This document shows positions 1 through 9,256 of a stretch of DNA of 37,453 nt, piece after piece. The notes beneath the pieces were generated by a model. It was not told the DNA's origin. It saw only the letters and a program-made list of their open reading frames with translations, and did not search any database. The stretch's first letter is position 1, and each line of letters starts with the position of its first letter. Source of the DNA: JARROD01 sp037384225 (GTDB taxonomy: Bacteria > Pseudomonadota > Gammaproteobacteria > Pseudomonadales > Cellvibrionaceae). Position numbers and translations under genes: made by a program. The stretch covers positions 1 to 37,453 of the forward strand of contig JARROD010000137.1 in assembly GCA_037384225.1 (NCBI GenBank). The letters are read 5' to 3'.

Positions 1-27
1 GTAAATCGCAACACACAGGTCACCACC

Positions 28-879
28 CTATTCACTGTGCTCAATGGAGGCATCGGATAGAAGTTTTTCAAAAAAGTTGGATCGCCCTTTGTACCGTCTT
101 GATACAATAATCTCCTCCCTGTGTTGCCGTGAGACAAACTCACTCCAGAGAGTATTGAGTAACGGTGGAAATTGCGTTTTATGCGACGCAAACGCCTTGA
201 TGCGTTGAGCGGCGAACTTTTTAACGTTTACCCGCAGGTCCACCGACGTATTGTCCACGGGTAAAGTCGGATAAATACTGGGTAAATCGATACCCATATC
301 CGCTGCATAATCATTCAGCGCCTTCGCCCGCTGTTCGGAAATGGTGATATTCAAAACCACACGCACAGTATCAGATTAATCAGCAGCTTTTCGCGCCGCC
401 ATGCCCACCAGCCTGTGATCGGTATGTCCGGTTATCCCGTCTTCGCCGAATGTCAGGACAACTTCCGGTTGATATTCTTGAAATACTTCGTCCAATTTGG
501 ACTGCATGCGTACCCGATTGTCGGACTGGTGCAGTTTGGAATCCGGGAGCTGTAAAAAAATGGGCGGTTCCTGAACACCAAGCGCGATCAATGCTTTTTG
601 CACTTCCCGCTCTCTTTCCCTGGCGAGGGCTTGCCCCTCTAAACCCTGTCCACTCACATCGGATCCGGCGTCGCCGGATGTGACATAGACAACATGAAAC
701 AACGGTGTTTTCGACGCAATCAACGCTACTGTGCCATTGATCCAGGTTTCATCGTCCGGATGGGCGAATACCGCCACGATGTTTGATTGATTGTGCATTG
801 CGCCACCGTTTTCAGTATTTGCGTACGCTGATACACCCAGCACCATCCATGCACATAATAATGTTGCAAATATTTTCAT
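28..879 (-). pseudogene. PIG-L/LmbE-family deacetylase interrupted by an in-frame stop
   Basis: A zinc-dependent N-acetylglucosaminyl deacetylase-like protein of the PIG-L/LmbE family, probably exported. The start at 879 gives a clear signal peptide (MKIFATLLCAWMVLGVSAYA) and has an AGGAGA ribosome site 5 nt upstream. The metal motif AHPDDE near the N-terminus and the second motif GHTDHR near residue 155 are both present. A TAA at 376-378 stops the protein just after GHTDHRLVGMAARKAAD. The same frame then continues for over 110 codons to a TAG at 28-30, with the family's C-terminal region (NVKKFAAQRIKAFASHKTQFP). The lesion is therefore a single nonsense codon, not a frameshift; unbroken, the protein would be about 283 residues. 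It lies 107 bp downstream of the RND adaptor gene on the same strand and could be the last gene of that operon. The substrate is unknown. A sequencing error at the TAA is possible. Confidence 0.8.
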
Positions 880-986
880 TTTAATCTCCTGAAAACTCCA
901 TTGCATCGGCCTAAAGCGGATGCGAGCATGTCGAGTTACTTATTCCCTATGCGCCGCCATGCTCGCCCTGTTTCACAGTGCACACT

Positions 987-2150
987 CTAAGAATTTGCCA
1001 CCCAGTCAGCCTTCACCACCTCCACTGTCTGGCCATCGCGCAGCCGCTCGCCGCCGCGCACAACCACAGTGTCGCCGTCCCGGAGATCGCCGTTGACGGC
1101 GATATAGTCGCCGGCACCGGCGCCGGCAGTGACCGCGATCCGCCGCGCTATGGATTGTTCGGAATTTTCGGCAGCGGAAACTTTATAGACATACATTTCA
1201 CGGTCGCGCAAAATCAGCGCGTCGCGGGGCACGGTCAGGCGCTTGGCGGCGGCGCCGTTGGCCAGCTCTACCCGCACCGCCTCGCCGATCACCCAGCCGC
1301 CTCGCTCAAGGCCAACGCGAACTTCCAGCATCCGCGAACGCTCGTCGCCCACCGGTACTAACCGCCGCACCCGCGTCGCCACACTGACGCTGTCATTTTT
1401 GACATTGACCACCGACCCCTCATCGACAAAGCGGCTCACGCTTACCGGCGCCTGCACTTTCACTTCGATGTCATCGAGGTTGACCAGCCTCACCACCACA
1501 TCGCCGGTGTCGATATACTCGCCGGGTTGCAGCAGCCGCTCGACCACAACGCCATCGAAAGGCGCCCGAATATGGGAGCGCTCTATATCGTAGAGGGTGC
1601 GGTCTCTTCGCACCTCGGCCGCGACCAGTTGCTGCGCCAGCATTTCCCTTTCCATCTGCAGTTGATCCAACTCGGACTTTGCCGTGTTGTTGGTGTGGGC
1701 CAGTTTTTGTACCCGCTCGACCTGCTTGACCAAAAAACGCAGATTGCTTTGCAAGCGCTTGATATTCGCTTCGTCATCGCGCTTTTGCAACTGCAGCGCG
1801 CGGTCATTCAAGTGGGCAATAATCTCGCCCTGTTTAAGCCGCTGGCCCACTTCCGCCACCGCCAGCAGCTTTCCGGAAACCTCCGCGGCGATACGGGAAT
1901 CCCGGCGGCTGATCACCGTTCCCGGCACCCAGATACTGGGAGACACCGCCTGCAGGCGCGCGGTCGATGTCTCCACGGCGGCGGGGGCGGGTTCCTGAGC
2001 ACCGGCCGCCGGCGTGTATGTAATCGAGACGACAACCGCAAAAACAAGAACGATAAACGCGGCGGTGAAAAAAGCAGATCGCGTCAAAACGAGGGAGGCG
2101 GGCGGGCGAAGCATTATCCGTAAATTCATGGAGGTATTACTCATGGTCAT
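987..2150 (-). CDS. RND efflux periplasmic adaptor (HlyD/MFP family)
   Basis: Membrane fusion protein that links an inner-membrane RND pump to an outer-membrane channel. It has one N-terminal membrane anchor (about residues 20-45, rich in F, A, V). A biotinyl-lipoyl-like half motif (GKLLAVAEVGQRLKQGEIIAHLND) follows, then a coiled-coil hairpin (about 115-185), the second lipoyl half (IRAPFDGVVVERLLQPGEYIDTGD) and beta-barrel domains. Its length of 387 residues is normal for the family. The start overlaps the end of the upstream permease by 14 bp, which indicates translational coupling. No TolC-like outer-membrane gene lies in the window, so the pump must use one encoded elsewhere. The substrate cannot be predicted. 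Confidence 0.9.
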   Translation of the reverse strand: MTMSNTSMNLRIMLRPPASLVLTRSAFFTAAFIVLVFAVVVSITYTPAAGAQEPAPAAVETSTARLQAVSPSIWVPGTVISRRDSRIAAEVSGKLLAVAEVGQRLKQGEIIAHLNDRALQLQKRDDEANIKRLQSNLRFLVKQVERVQKLAHTNNTAKSELDQLQMEREMLAQQLVAAEVRRDRTLYDIERSHIRAPFDGVVVERLLQPGEYIDTGDVVVRLVNLDDIEVKVQAPVSVSRFVDEGSVVNVKNDSVSVATRVRRLVPVGDERSRMLEVRVGLERGGWVIGEAVRVELANGAAAKRLTVPRDALILRDREMYVYKVSAAENSEQSIARRIAVTAGAGAGDYIAVNGDLRDGDTVVVRGGERLRDGQTVEVVKADWVANS

Positions 2151-5100
2151 GAGTGTGAATAGTGATTGGGCCAGCAGTTATAGACTTCGGGTTGCGCGTG
2201 ACGCTCCCCATGCGCAAAAAACTTGGCAGCAAAATCAATGTGAACAGCGTGCTGACACACATACCGCCGACGATGACTGCCGCCAGTCCGCGATAGATAA
2301 CGCTACCTTCACCGGGCATCAACAGCAGCGGCAGCATGCCGAAAATACTGGTCAGGGTACTCATAAAAATCGGCCGCAATCGCAGTTGCAGTGCCTGCTC
2401 CACCGCCCGGTCCCGCGACAAACCCTCGCGCTCGGCACTGCGGGTCTGATGCACCAGCAAAATGGCGTTGTTGACCACCAGCCCCAACAGAATCACAAAG
2501 CCGATCATGGTGAGTAGATCCAAAGGCTGGAAGGCCACCAGATTCAGCAGACGCACGGCGACCACGCCGCCCACCATCGCCAGCGGCATTGACAGTATCA
2601 CCAGCAGGCTGTCTTTCATGGAACGAAACAGCGCGCTCATCAGCAGGAACAGTACCAGCAGCGCCAGGGCAAAGTTTTCCGACATGGTGTGCAGGGCCTT
2701 GTTGAGATTATCGGCGCTGCCGCCGTAGAGAATATTGCCGTCGGCCGGCAGCCTGGCTCTGATTTTGGGCTCGACGCTTTCCCGCAGGGCGGTGATGGTT
2801 TTTTCCAGCGACTGGGTTTCCGGTGGCACGACATTCAATGTCAGGGTGCGGCGACGGTCGATTCGGCGTATCTGGTCCGGCCCCACTGTGCGCTCCATGG
2901 TGACCAATTGATCCAGCGGTACCACACTGCCGGCCGGGGTCGCCAGCGGGATGGCGGAGATGGCCTCGGGCGTGTGCCAGGGCTGCGCCCGTAGAATGAT
3001 GTCCATGCGTTTGGTGCCGTTGAAGTATTCGCCGACATAGACGCCGTCACCCAGGGATCTGACCAGGTTGCCCATATCGGCACGGCTCCAGCCCTGCTCC
3101 CGCAGGGCGTGGTCGTTGGGTATCAGGCGCAGTTCCGGCTGGGTCTGCTGCAGGGCCGGCTGCGGCCTTACCTGCACCTCCGGCAGAGCGTCCTGAATCC
3201 AGGTCACAGCGTCGGCGGCCAGCTCTGACAGCGCCGCCGTGTCGACCGATTGCAGGTGAATGGGAATGCTGCGGTCGCCGCCAAACTGGTTGAATAGATT
3301 ACCCTGGGCGCTAAAGGCCAGCAGATCCGGTAGGCCGGCGGTGAATTCTTCTTTAACCAGCCGTTCCAGCTCTTTTACCCGGGACTGGTCCAAGACCCTG
3401 GCCCCCATGGTGCCGCCGCCCGGCCAGAGCAGAATGTAGTAGTTTTTCAGTGCCGGTTGTTTTTCGCCATCCATATAAGGCTGCATACGCCGGGCGATAA
3501 CCTGCACGACTTCCCGGTCGATGGTGTCGATATTGGTGGCTGGTGGAAACTGAAACCATGTATCCACCGCATCGCGTTTTACCGGCGGTAAATAGTCCAG
3601 TTCGGGCACCAGCGCCCAGGTAGTGAACAGGGGAAGGGCAATCAGGCCGGCGATTACCTGACAGCGTTTACGGTGGCTGTCGGTGATGCCCATAACCAGG
3701 GCGGTGATCCGCTCCCAGGCCGCCTGGTGCCTGTCTTTTATCCCGTCGCCACTCAACCAGCTGCGCGCTGCCAGCGGCACCACGGTGACGGCTACGAACA
3801 GAGAAAACAACACCGCTATGGCGATGGTCATCGCCAGGTCGCTGAACAACTGCCCTTCAATTTCTTTTAAAAACAGCACGGGTAAAAAAATGACGACCGT
3901 GGTGGCGGTGGAGGCGACCAAGGCTCCCCACACCTGGTTGGCACCCTGAGAGGCGCTGTCGAACCCGGACAGCCCCTTCTCCCTTAACCGCACCACGTTT
4001 TCCAGCACTACGATGGCGGCGTCCAGCACCATACCCACGGCAAATGCCAGGCCGGCGAGGGAGATCACATTCAGGCTGCGGCCGGTGAAGTTCAGCACGA
4101 TAAATGTGCTAAACAGCGAAATAGGTATTGCCGCCGCTACAATCAGCGTGGCGCGGAAACGCCGCAGAAACCACCAGAGCACACCCACCGCCAGCAGCAT
4201 GCCAATCAACAGGTTGCCGGTGACCAGACTGATGGCGCGATAGATAAACACCGAAGCGTCGAAGGACTGCTCCATCGTCAATTGGTTGGCCCGCAAGGGG
4301 CCCTGACGCAGGTTTTCCACCACGGCTTTGACGCGGTTGAGCGTCTCCAGCACATTGGCGTCGTTTTCGCGGTCGATGCGAATGCCCAGGGCCGGGTTGC
4401 CGTTTTGTAACGCCAGGCCCACGCGGTCGCGCCGGCCAACGCGTATGTCGGCCACATCACCGAGGGTGATGGGGCGCCCGTCGCGCCATTCCAGTACCAG
4501 TTCACCGAGTTGTTCTGGTGTATAGCGCCCGGCGAAGCGCAGGGTGTATTGGCGTCGGCCGACATCGACAAATCCGCCGGAGACATCATCCGTGCGCCCC
4601 AGTGCGGCGGCCAGCACCGGGATCTGAATCCCCAGTTGCGCGGCGCGATAGGGGTCGAAGAGTATCTGTAGTTCCTGCTCCGGATTGGCGCCACCCACCT
4701 GGACGCTGGAGACGCCCGGCACGGCTTCAAGCGCGGGGCGGATCACATCCTCCACGAATGGCAGGTAGCTCTCGACACTGCGCCCATTGTCGGGTAACAC
4801 CTGCAGAAAATACCAGATCAGGGCCGGTGTGCCGCCGCCCCAGCCGCCCAGCATAATCACCGGCTGGCTGGCGTCCCTGGGCAGGGGCTCCAGACGGTTC
4901 ATACGGCTGATAACCTCCACCAGGGTTTTCTGCATATCCGTTTCGATGCCAAAAGTCAGGTTGACCCAGGCGGCGCCGGCGTTGGCGGTGGCCGCCATTT
5001 CCTTGACCCCGGGCAGCCCCTGCAGTACGGCCTCTATGGGTTCGACGATTTCCGCCTCCATCTCTTTCGGCGCAGCGGCACGCCAGTTGGTCGCGATACT

Positions 5101-5250
5101 GATCTGGGGGTTTTCAATATCCGGGAAAAGTTGTATCGGCAGCTTGGAGAGGCTGAAGAAACCAAAAATAATTATAATGGCCACGCCGACGGCAGCCACC
5201 GCCGGGTTGCGCAAAACACTCACGGTAAGTGGCATCGATTGGTTTTCCAT
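2137..5250 (-). CDS. RND-family efflux permease
   Basis: Inner-membrane proton-driven export pump of the AcrB/MdtC/CusA superfamily, 1037 residues, the usual length. It shows the family start (LRNPAVAAVGVAIIIIFGFF), two large periplasmic loops and twelve predicted membrane segments. In the fourth segment the motif is GMVLDAAIVVLEN: only one of the two adjacent acidic residues of AcrB is present, the second being Ala, as in several other RND subfamilies including CusA-like pumps. It is the first of two coupled genes with the adaptor at 987-2150, and begins 132 bp after the LytTR regulator gene on the same strand, which suggests that the two-component system controls it. The ribosome site GAAGGAA lies upstream of ATG 5250. 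Drug versus metal specificity cannot be settled by eye. Confidence 0.93.
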   Translation of the reverse strand: MENQSMPLTVSVLRNPAVAAVGVAIIIIFGFFSLSKLPIQLFPDIENPQISIATNWRAAAPKEMEAEIVEPIEAVLQGLPGVKEMAATANAGAAWVNLTFGIETDMQKTLVEVISRMNRLEPLPRDASQPVIMLGGWGGGTPALIWYFLQVLPDNGRSVESYLPFVEDVIRPALEAVPGVSSVQVGGANPEQELQILFDPYRAAQLGIQIPVLAAALGRTDDVSGGFVDVGRRQYTLRFAGRYTPEQLGELVLEWRDGRPITLGDVADIRVGRRDRVGLALQNGNPALGIRIDRENDANVLETLNRVKAVVENLRQGPLRANQLTMEQSFDASVFIYRAISLVTGNLLIGMLLAVGVLWWFLRRFRATLIVAAAIPISLFSTFIVLNFTGRSLNVISLAGLAFAVGMVLDAAIVVLENVVRLREKGLSGFDSASQGANQVWGALVASTATTVVIFLPVLFLKEIEGQLFSDLAMTIAIAVLFSLFVAVTVVPLAARSWLSGDGIKDRHQAAWERITALVMGITDSHRKRCQVIAGLIALPLFTTWALVPELDYLPPVKRDAVDTWFQFPPATNIDTIDREVVQVIARRMQPYMDGEKQPALKNYYILLWPGGGTMGARVLDQSRVKELERLVKEEFTAGLPDLLAFSAQGNLFNQFGGDRSIPIHLQSVDTAALSELAADAVTWIQDALPEVQVRPQPALQQTQPELRLIPNDHALREQGWSRADMGNLVRSLGDGVYVGEYFNGTKRMDIILRAQPWHTPEAISAIPLATPAGSVVPLDQLVTMERTVGPDQIRRIDRRRTLTLNVVPPETQSLEKTITALRESVEPKIRARLPADGNILYGGSADNLNKALHTMSENFALALLVLFLLMSALFRSMKDSLLVILSMPLAMVGGVVAVRLLNLVAFQPLDLLTMIGFVILLGLVVNNAILLVHQTRSAEREGLSRDRAVEQALQLRLRPIFMSTLTSIFGMLPLLLMPGEGSVIYRGLAAVIVGGMCVSTLFTLILLPSFLRMGSVTRNPKSITAGPITIHTHDHE

Positions 5251-5382
5251 AGATCCATTTCCTTCAACAGCCGTTCAACCACATGGTTAATCAGCATTAA
5301 ATGGAATACTACCAAAACCCCGCGGCACTTTAGTTGATTTGCGACCAACACCCTTCTGCTTGCGATAAACACTGTTTGTCGA

Positions 5383-6159
5383 TCATTTATAAAAAAACCG
5401 CTGCACCCGCTCCTTGTAACGGCGGCTCATGCGCAGGCGCTCGCCCGCGTCCAGAACCAGATAATATTCATCGTTATTATGTGCACAGAGTTTCTCCACC
5501 CGCCGCATGTTGACCAGTGTTGAGCGGTGAATCCGCTGAAAAATAGCCGGGTCTAGCTGGCCTTCCAGCTCTTTCATTGTGATACGCATCACATGGACGG
5601 CGCCTCTGACATGCAAGCACATATAATCCTTCGCGGCGTCGACCCAGTCGATATCGGCGCAGGTGATCAGGGTGATTTCACCGCCGTCTTTAACGGCGAT
5701 TTTTTCCGGGTATTGCCTGGTTTCGCCCTTGGCGGTTGTAACTGTTGGGATCAACTCCAGCAACCGCTGGTGCTCGGCCGCGGCACTGTGGTCACGGCGC
5801 CGCTGGCGGGCGCGGCTGAGGGCCTGCACCAGGCGCTGGTCATCGATGGGTTTCAGCAGATAATCCACCGCGTTGACTTCGAAAGCCGATACCGCGTAGT
5901 GATCGTAAGCGGTGACAAACACCACCATCGGCATGGCGTCCGGCTGCAAGCGGCGCACGACATCAAATCCGTCCAATCCCGGCATCTGCACATCGAGAAA
6001 CAATAGGTCGGGCGCCAAATCACCCACTGTGGCCAGGGCCTCGCGGCCATTGACACATTCCCCGATGATTTCCACATCCGCGAATTGTTGCAGGCGCAAT
6101 CTGAGACCGCGTCTGGACAACCCTTCATCATCGACTAACAGAGTTCGCAGCTTGTTCAT
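5383..6159 (-). CDS. LytTR-family response regulator
   Basis: DNA-binding response regulator of 258 residues. The N-terminal receiver domain has the acidic pair D10-D11, the phospho-acceptor D56 in LFLDVQMPG, the Thr/Ala switch in FVTAYDHYA and the conserved Lys in YLLKPID. The C-terminal LytTR domain (about 150-258) includes the typical IDWVDAAKDYMCLHV and FQRIHRSTLVNMRRVEKL segments. It belongs to the AlgR/LytR class. It starts 26 bp downstream of the histidine kinase gene, so the pair is co-transcribed. The most likely target is the RND pump immediately downstream, inferred from position only. Confidence 0.95.
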   Translation of the reverse strand: MNKLRTLLVDDEGLSRRGLRLRLQQFADVEIIGECVNGREALATVGDLAPDLLFLDVQMPGLDGFDVVRRLQPDAMPMVVFVTAYDHYAVSAFEVNAVDYLLKPIDDQRLVQALSRARQRRRDHSAAAEHQRLLELIPTVTTAKGETRQYPEKIAVKDGGEITLITCADIDWVDAAKDYMCLHVRGAVHVMRITMKELEGQLDPAIFQRIHRSTLVNMRRVEKLCAHNNDEYYLVLDAGERLRMSRRYKERVQRFFYK

Positions 6160-6185
6160 CGCTTTAGTCTGCTCATTGTCCGGTT

Positions 6186-7289
6186 TTAGTGTTGCGTTTT
6201 TTGCGAGTGTAATTCAAAAGGAATAAGCAGGCTGATTTTAAGCCCATGGGGATTCAGGTTGTCAAACTTCAATGTGTAGTCGGTTCCATAGATTGCCTGC
6301 AAACGCTCGCGGGTATTGATCAAACCCACGCCGTTGCCCGGCATCGGTTTGTCGCCGGCCAGGGGCATGCCCGGTCCGGTGTCGACCAGCTCCAGCAACA
6401 ATCGCCCCGCCAAAACCTGCGCCGATAGGCTGATGCCGCCGCCGTCTTCGCTGGTGGCGACAGCGTACTTGAGGGCGTTTTCCACCAATGGCTGCAACAG
6501 CAGACTGGGAACCAACGCCCCACCCGCCAGTTCGGAAATCTGAATGTCAACAAGCAGGCGGTTTTCAAATCGCATTTTTTCTATATCCAGATACAATTGC
6601 ATGGCGCTGACTTCCTGGTTCAAACTGACTTTTTGCATGGGGTCGTTGTCGAGCGAATAGCGCAGAAATTTACTCAAGCCGGTGACCATGGCGTTGGCGG
6701 TCACGGTTTCCCGCTCCAGTACCAGGGTGGAGATGGCAGTGAGGGTATTGAACAGAAAGTGGGGGTTGAGTTGGTAGCGCAGCATTTTCAACTGCGCTTC
6801 CTGAGCCATGGCCCTGGCCCGATGGGTTTTATCCTTTTCTACTTGTAGCATCTGGTAATACTTGATTCCGAAATAGAGTCCGGTCCAGCTCAACAAAATA
6901 AAGAAAGAATAGGTAAACCAACTGAGAAATTCGTAGGGGCCCTTGTGTTTGGCCTTGTCATCGAACAGGATAAAAAACACATCCATTTTCAGCCAGGACC
7001 AAGCCGCCGTTATCAAACAGACGGCCAGCAGTACTTTGAAGCCGCGTAGAATCGGCGCCTGTAGCCAGACGCGGTGTAAATATTTTCGCAGCAGCAGAGA
7101 CAGCAGCAGACCACTGCCGGCCGACATCGCCGTATAGGCGATTTGCAGATCGACGCTGATGTCCCACAAAAACGCACTGAGTGCGACAAAAAAACCATAA
7201 CCCAGCCAACCGAACACGTTGAGTGCCCAAAATTGGTAGCGGCGCTCCGATAATAGTTTTTCCGTCAAACTGGATTTTAAAATCTCCAT
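6186..7289 (-). CDS. LytS/AlgZ-type sensor histidine kinase
   Basis: Membrane histidine kinase of the His_kinase (PF06580) class that pairs with LytTR regulators. Four hydrophobic segments in the N-terminal half (about residues 15-150) anchor it in the inner membrane without a large periplasmic sensor loop. A short linker helix precedes the phospho-acceptor motif YQLNPHFLFNTLTAI. The N-box (LLLQPLVENALKYAV) and G-boxes (DTGPGMPL, GNGVGLINTRERL) complete the ATPase. I chose the ATG at 7289, preceded by a G-rich ribosome site, over an in-frame GTG at 7337 that would add 16 polar residues. It is the first gene of the kinase-regulator-RND group. Confidence 0.92.
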   Translation of the reverse strand: MEILKSSLTEKLLSERRYQFWALNVFGWLGYGFFVALSAFLWDISVDLQIAYTAMSAGSGLLLSLLLRKYLHRVWLQAPILRGFKVLLAVCLITAAWSWLKMDVFFILFDDKAKHKGPYEFLSWFTYSFFILLSWTGLYFGIKYYQMLQVEKDKTHRARAMAQEAQLKMLRYQLNPHFLFNTLTAISTLVLERETVTANAMVTGLSKFLRYSLDNDPMQKVSLNQEVSAMQLYLDIEKMRFENRLLVDIQISELAGGALVPSLLLQPLVENALKYAVATSEDGGGISLSAQVLAGRLLLELVDTGPGMPLAGDKPMPGNGVGLINTRERLQAIYGTDYTLKFDNLNPHGLKISLLIPFELHSQKTQH

Positions 7290-7544
7290 TATTGCCCCCC
7301 CAACGGCAGGCTCGATCTCTGCGGCCCTGCGCTTCACCCCTGCGTTTCCACAGTAAAATGCCGGCCTTAAATGCCGTAGTCACGCTCGAATCTCGAAATT
7401 CTCGCTTTAAAAGATGAATACCACTTCTCACGGCCGACTTTCTGAGCTTCCTGATGCTCAATATTGGCTTTCGAATTTTTGATTGATTCCAGAGCCGACC
7501 AATAAGAAACGAGGTTCAGTGAATAATATTAACCAAACTTACAC

Positions 7545-7828
7545 ATATACCCAAATCGTTTGAGATTTAGGTGTGCAGAGTGCGTCAATTTTTGTTCCCC
7601 CCTTCCTTTAACAACAGGGGCGCGACGACGCTGCATGGCAGGCCCCATGTGAGGGCGCTAGCGCCGCGAATGCCTNNNNNNNNNNNNNGGGCGCGACGAC
7701 GCTGCATGGCAGGCCCCATGTGAGGGCGCTAGCGCCGCGAATGCCTGGAGCGGCTGGACGGAGCAACGCGGCCAGGGACAAAAAGGGGCGTGCTCTGTGC
7801 ACCTAAACCTCAAACGCTTTGGGTATAT
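7545..7828. mobile_element. Short element with ~39-bp inverted ends (MITE-like), containing an assembly gap
   Basis: The left end (7545-7583) and the reverse complement of the right end (about 7790-7828) match at roughly 33 of 39 positions, both beginning ATATACCCAAA and sharing TTTAGGTG. Between them lies GC-rich DNA, unlike the AT-rich flanks, with no credible gene. The element lies between the 3' end of the DASS pseudogene and the kinase gene. This arrangement fits a non-autonomous miniature element or an intergenic repeat. No target-site duplication was identified. The interior is uncertain because of the 13-N gap. Confidence 0.55.
7618..7746. repeat. 58-bp direct duplication flanking a 13-N gap
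   Basis: Bases 7618-7675 and 7689-7746 are identical, starting GGGCGCGACGACG and ending GAATGCCT, separated only by N at 7676-7688. Identical sequence on both sides of a short gap is typical of two contig ends that overlap but were not merged, so the true sequence may hold only one copy. A genuine tandem repeat that stopped the assembler is the alternative. Confidence 0.85.
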
Positions 7829-7852
7829 AACCCTATCGTTGCATAAATTTTC
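7829..7852 (+). repeat. Dispersed repeat, copy A
   Basis: Contains CCCTATCGTTGCATAAATTT followed by TC. The same 22 bases occur exactly at 14701-14722 and with one change at 23673-23694. Copy A abuts the right end of the inverted-terminus element and the stop codon of the DASS pseudogene. It may be the terminus of an insertion sequence or a recurring intergenic motif. Confidence 0.7.
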
Positions 7853-9191
7853 TCATATAATTATCAATGTCAAGGCTAGCGCGCAAAGAAAATTTAATAT
7901 TAACCCCTGTCGCAGCATATCATTGATTTCAATACGACCACTGGCAAACACTACAGCGTTTGGACCGGTTGCCATGGGTAGCATAAAGGCGCAGCTAGTG
8001 CTTAAAACAGCGGGCATCATGATAACAATGGGATCGATATGCATGGCGGATGCACTGACAGCAAAGATTGGCATGAGTAGTGCCGCGCTAGCGGTGTTGC
8101 TCATTAACTCCGTTAAAAATGTTACTGATAAACAAATGATACTGGTGTTTATGTCGGTTTATGAGCAACACAGCGGACAGGCCTTCAGTTTTTTTCATCG
8201 CTATTGACAGCGCCAGCCCGCCGGCGATCAGAATCAATATACCCCAGGGAATTTTTGTCGCAGTCTCCCAGTCCATTAATTTTTTCCCATTGCCAGCCGG
8301 AATAATAAAGGTCGCCAGGGAGGCCAGTAGGGCAACATAACCATCGTGTGCGTTTGGCATATTTAGCCATTCACTCCAGCCCCCGTAAGGATCGCTGCGA
8401 AAAACCCAAGCCAGGATGGTGACAGCATATAGCCATAGTATACGTTTTTCAGCCGCCTGCCATGGGCCTTGCCGATTAATTGATAGTGTGGCTGATGCTT
8501 TAAGTGTGCGTGTCAACCGCCAGGACAGAATGGCAAGAAGCGTGATGACGACAGGGATTGTCCACGACATCCACTGTAAAAAACTGAAGGCCTGTCCGCT
8601 GTATTGCTCATAAACCGACATAAACACCAGGTTGGCCGGTGTACCTATCGGCGTACCCATGCCGCCAATACTGGCAGCGTAACAGATGCCTAATAACAAC
8701 GGCGCGGTTAACATTTGTTTATCTTCCGCCTTGTCCAATACTGCCAGGGCGATTGGCAATAACATCAGAGCAACGGCTATATTGGTAATCCACAGACTTA
8801 ACGTTGCAGAAATCAAAATAAACACGATGACAACACGAGAGCCGTTAAGATTGGGGATGCGGCTCATTATTCCGGTGGCAATCCGCAAATGCACATTACT
8901 GTTGCTGATAGCCAATGACAGAATAAACCCTCCCAACAATAAAAAATGAACTGGGTGCCCATAAGCCTTTATAACATCGCCTTGATCCAGTACACCACTT
9001 AAAGGCAACAAGGTTAACGGGAGGAATGCTGTCACTGGAATCGGTATAACTTCAGTGATCCAAAAAATCGCACACAGCAAGGTTAACCCCGCCGTAAAGG
9101 CAGGTGGAAAATCCCACCCCGTTAGCATCATACAAGCGCAAACCAATAGCGCTACACATGGTCCGATTAGAAGTATCAGTTTATTTGACAT
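7853..9191 (-). pseudogene. DASS/SLC13-family anion transporter, broken by an inverted insert
   Basis: Sodium-coupled dicarboxylate/sulfate-type transporter with many membrane segments. The N-terminal part (9191 to about 8192) is well preserved and carries the first helix-hairpin region (LSLWITNIAVALMLLPIAL) and GGMGTPIGTPANLVFMSVYEQ. It ends at GLALSIAMKKTEGLS. The C-terminal part resumes near 8137 in another frame with VTFLTELMSNTASAALLMPI, which contains the second SNT motif, and runs to the stop at 7853. Between them sits a 49-bp segment that is an inverted copy of this gene's own codons around 8581-8630, and some 20-30 residues normally found here are missing. The product cannot be a full transporter as written. 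It lies 65 bp downstream of the ABC operon. Confidence 0.85.
8142..8630. repeat. Inverted repeat inside the DASS gene (arms 8142-8190 and 8581-8630)
   Basis: Plus-strand bases 8142-8190 match the reverse complement of about 8581-8630 with a single mismatch (GAGCAACAC against GAGCAATAC). The right arm is the natural coding sequence for VFMSVYEQYSGQAFSF. The left arm is a misplaced inverted copy that disrupts the gene. Template switching during replication, or a chimeric assembly or library join, would both give this structure. Confidence 0.9.
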
Positions 9192-9256
9192 CGATTATTA
9201 ATGATTATTGTGTGTAAGGTAAATTGTGCGTACAGTTATTTCGTGCACGTCCCTTA

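Noticed and set aside
7289..7337. Upstream GTG as start of the histidine kinase
   Set aside because: It would add 16 polar residues before the first helix and has a poorer ribosome site than ATG 7289.
7608..7802. Open frame on the minus strand across the N gap (MHRARPFLSL...)
   Set aside because: It consists of the duplicated GC-rich repeat translated twice, crosses the N run and has no ribosome site; not a gene.
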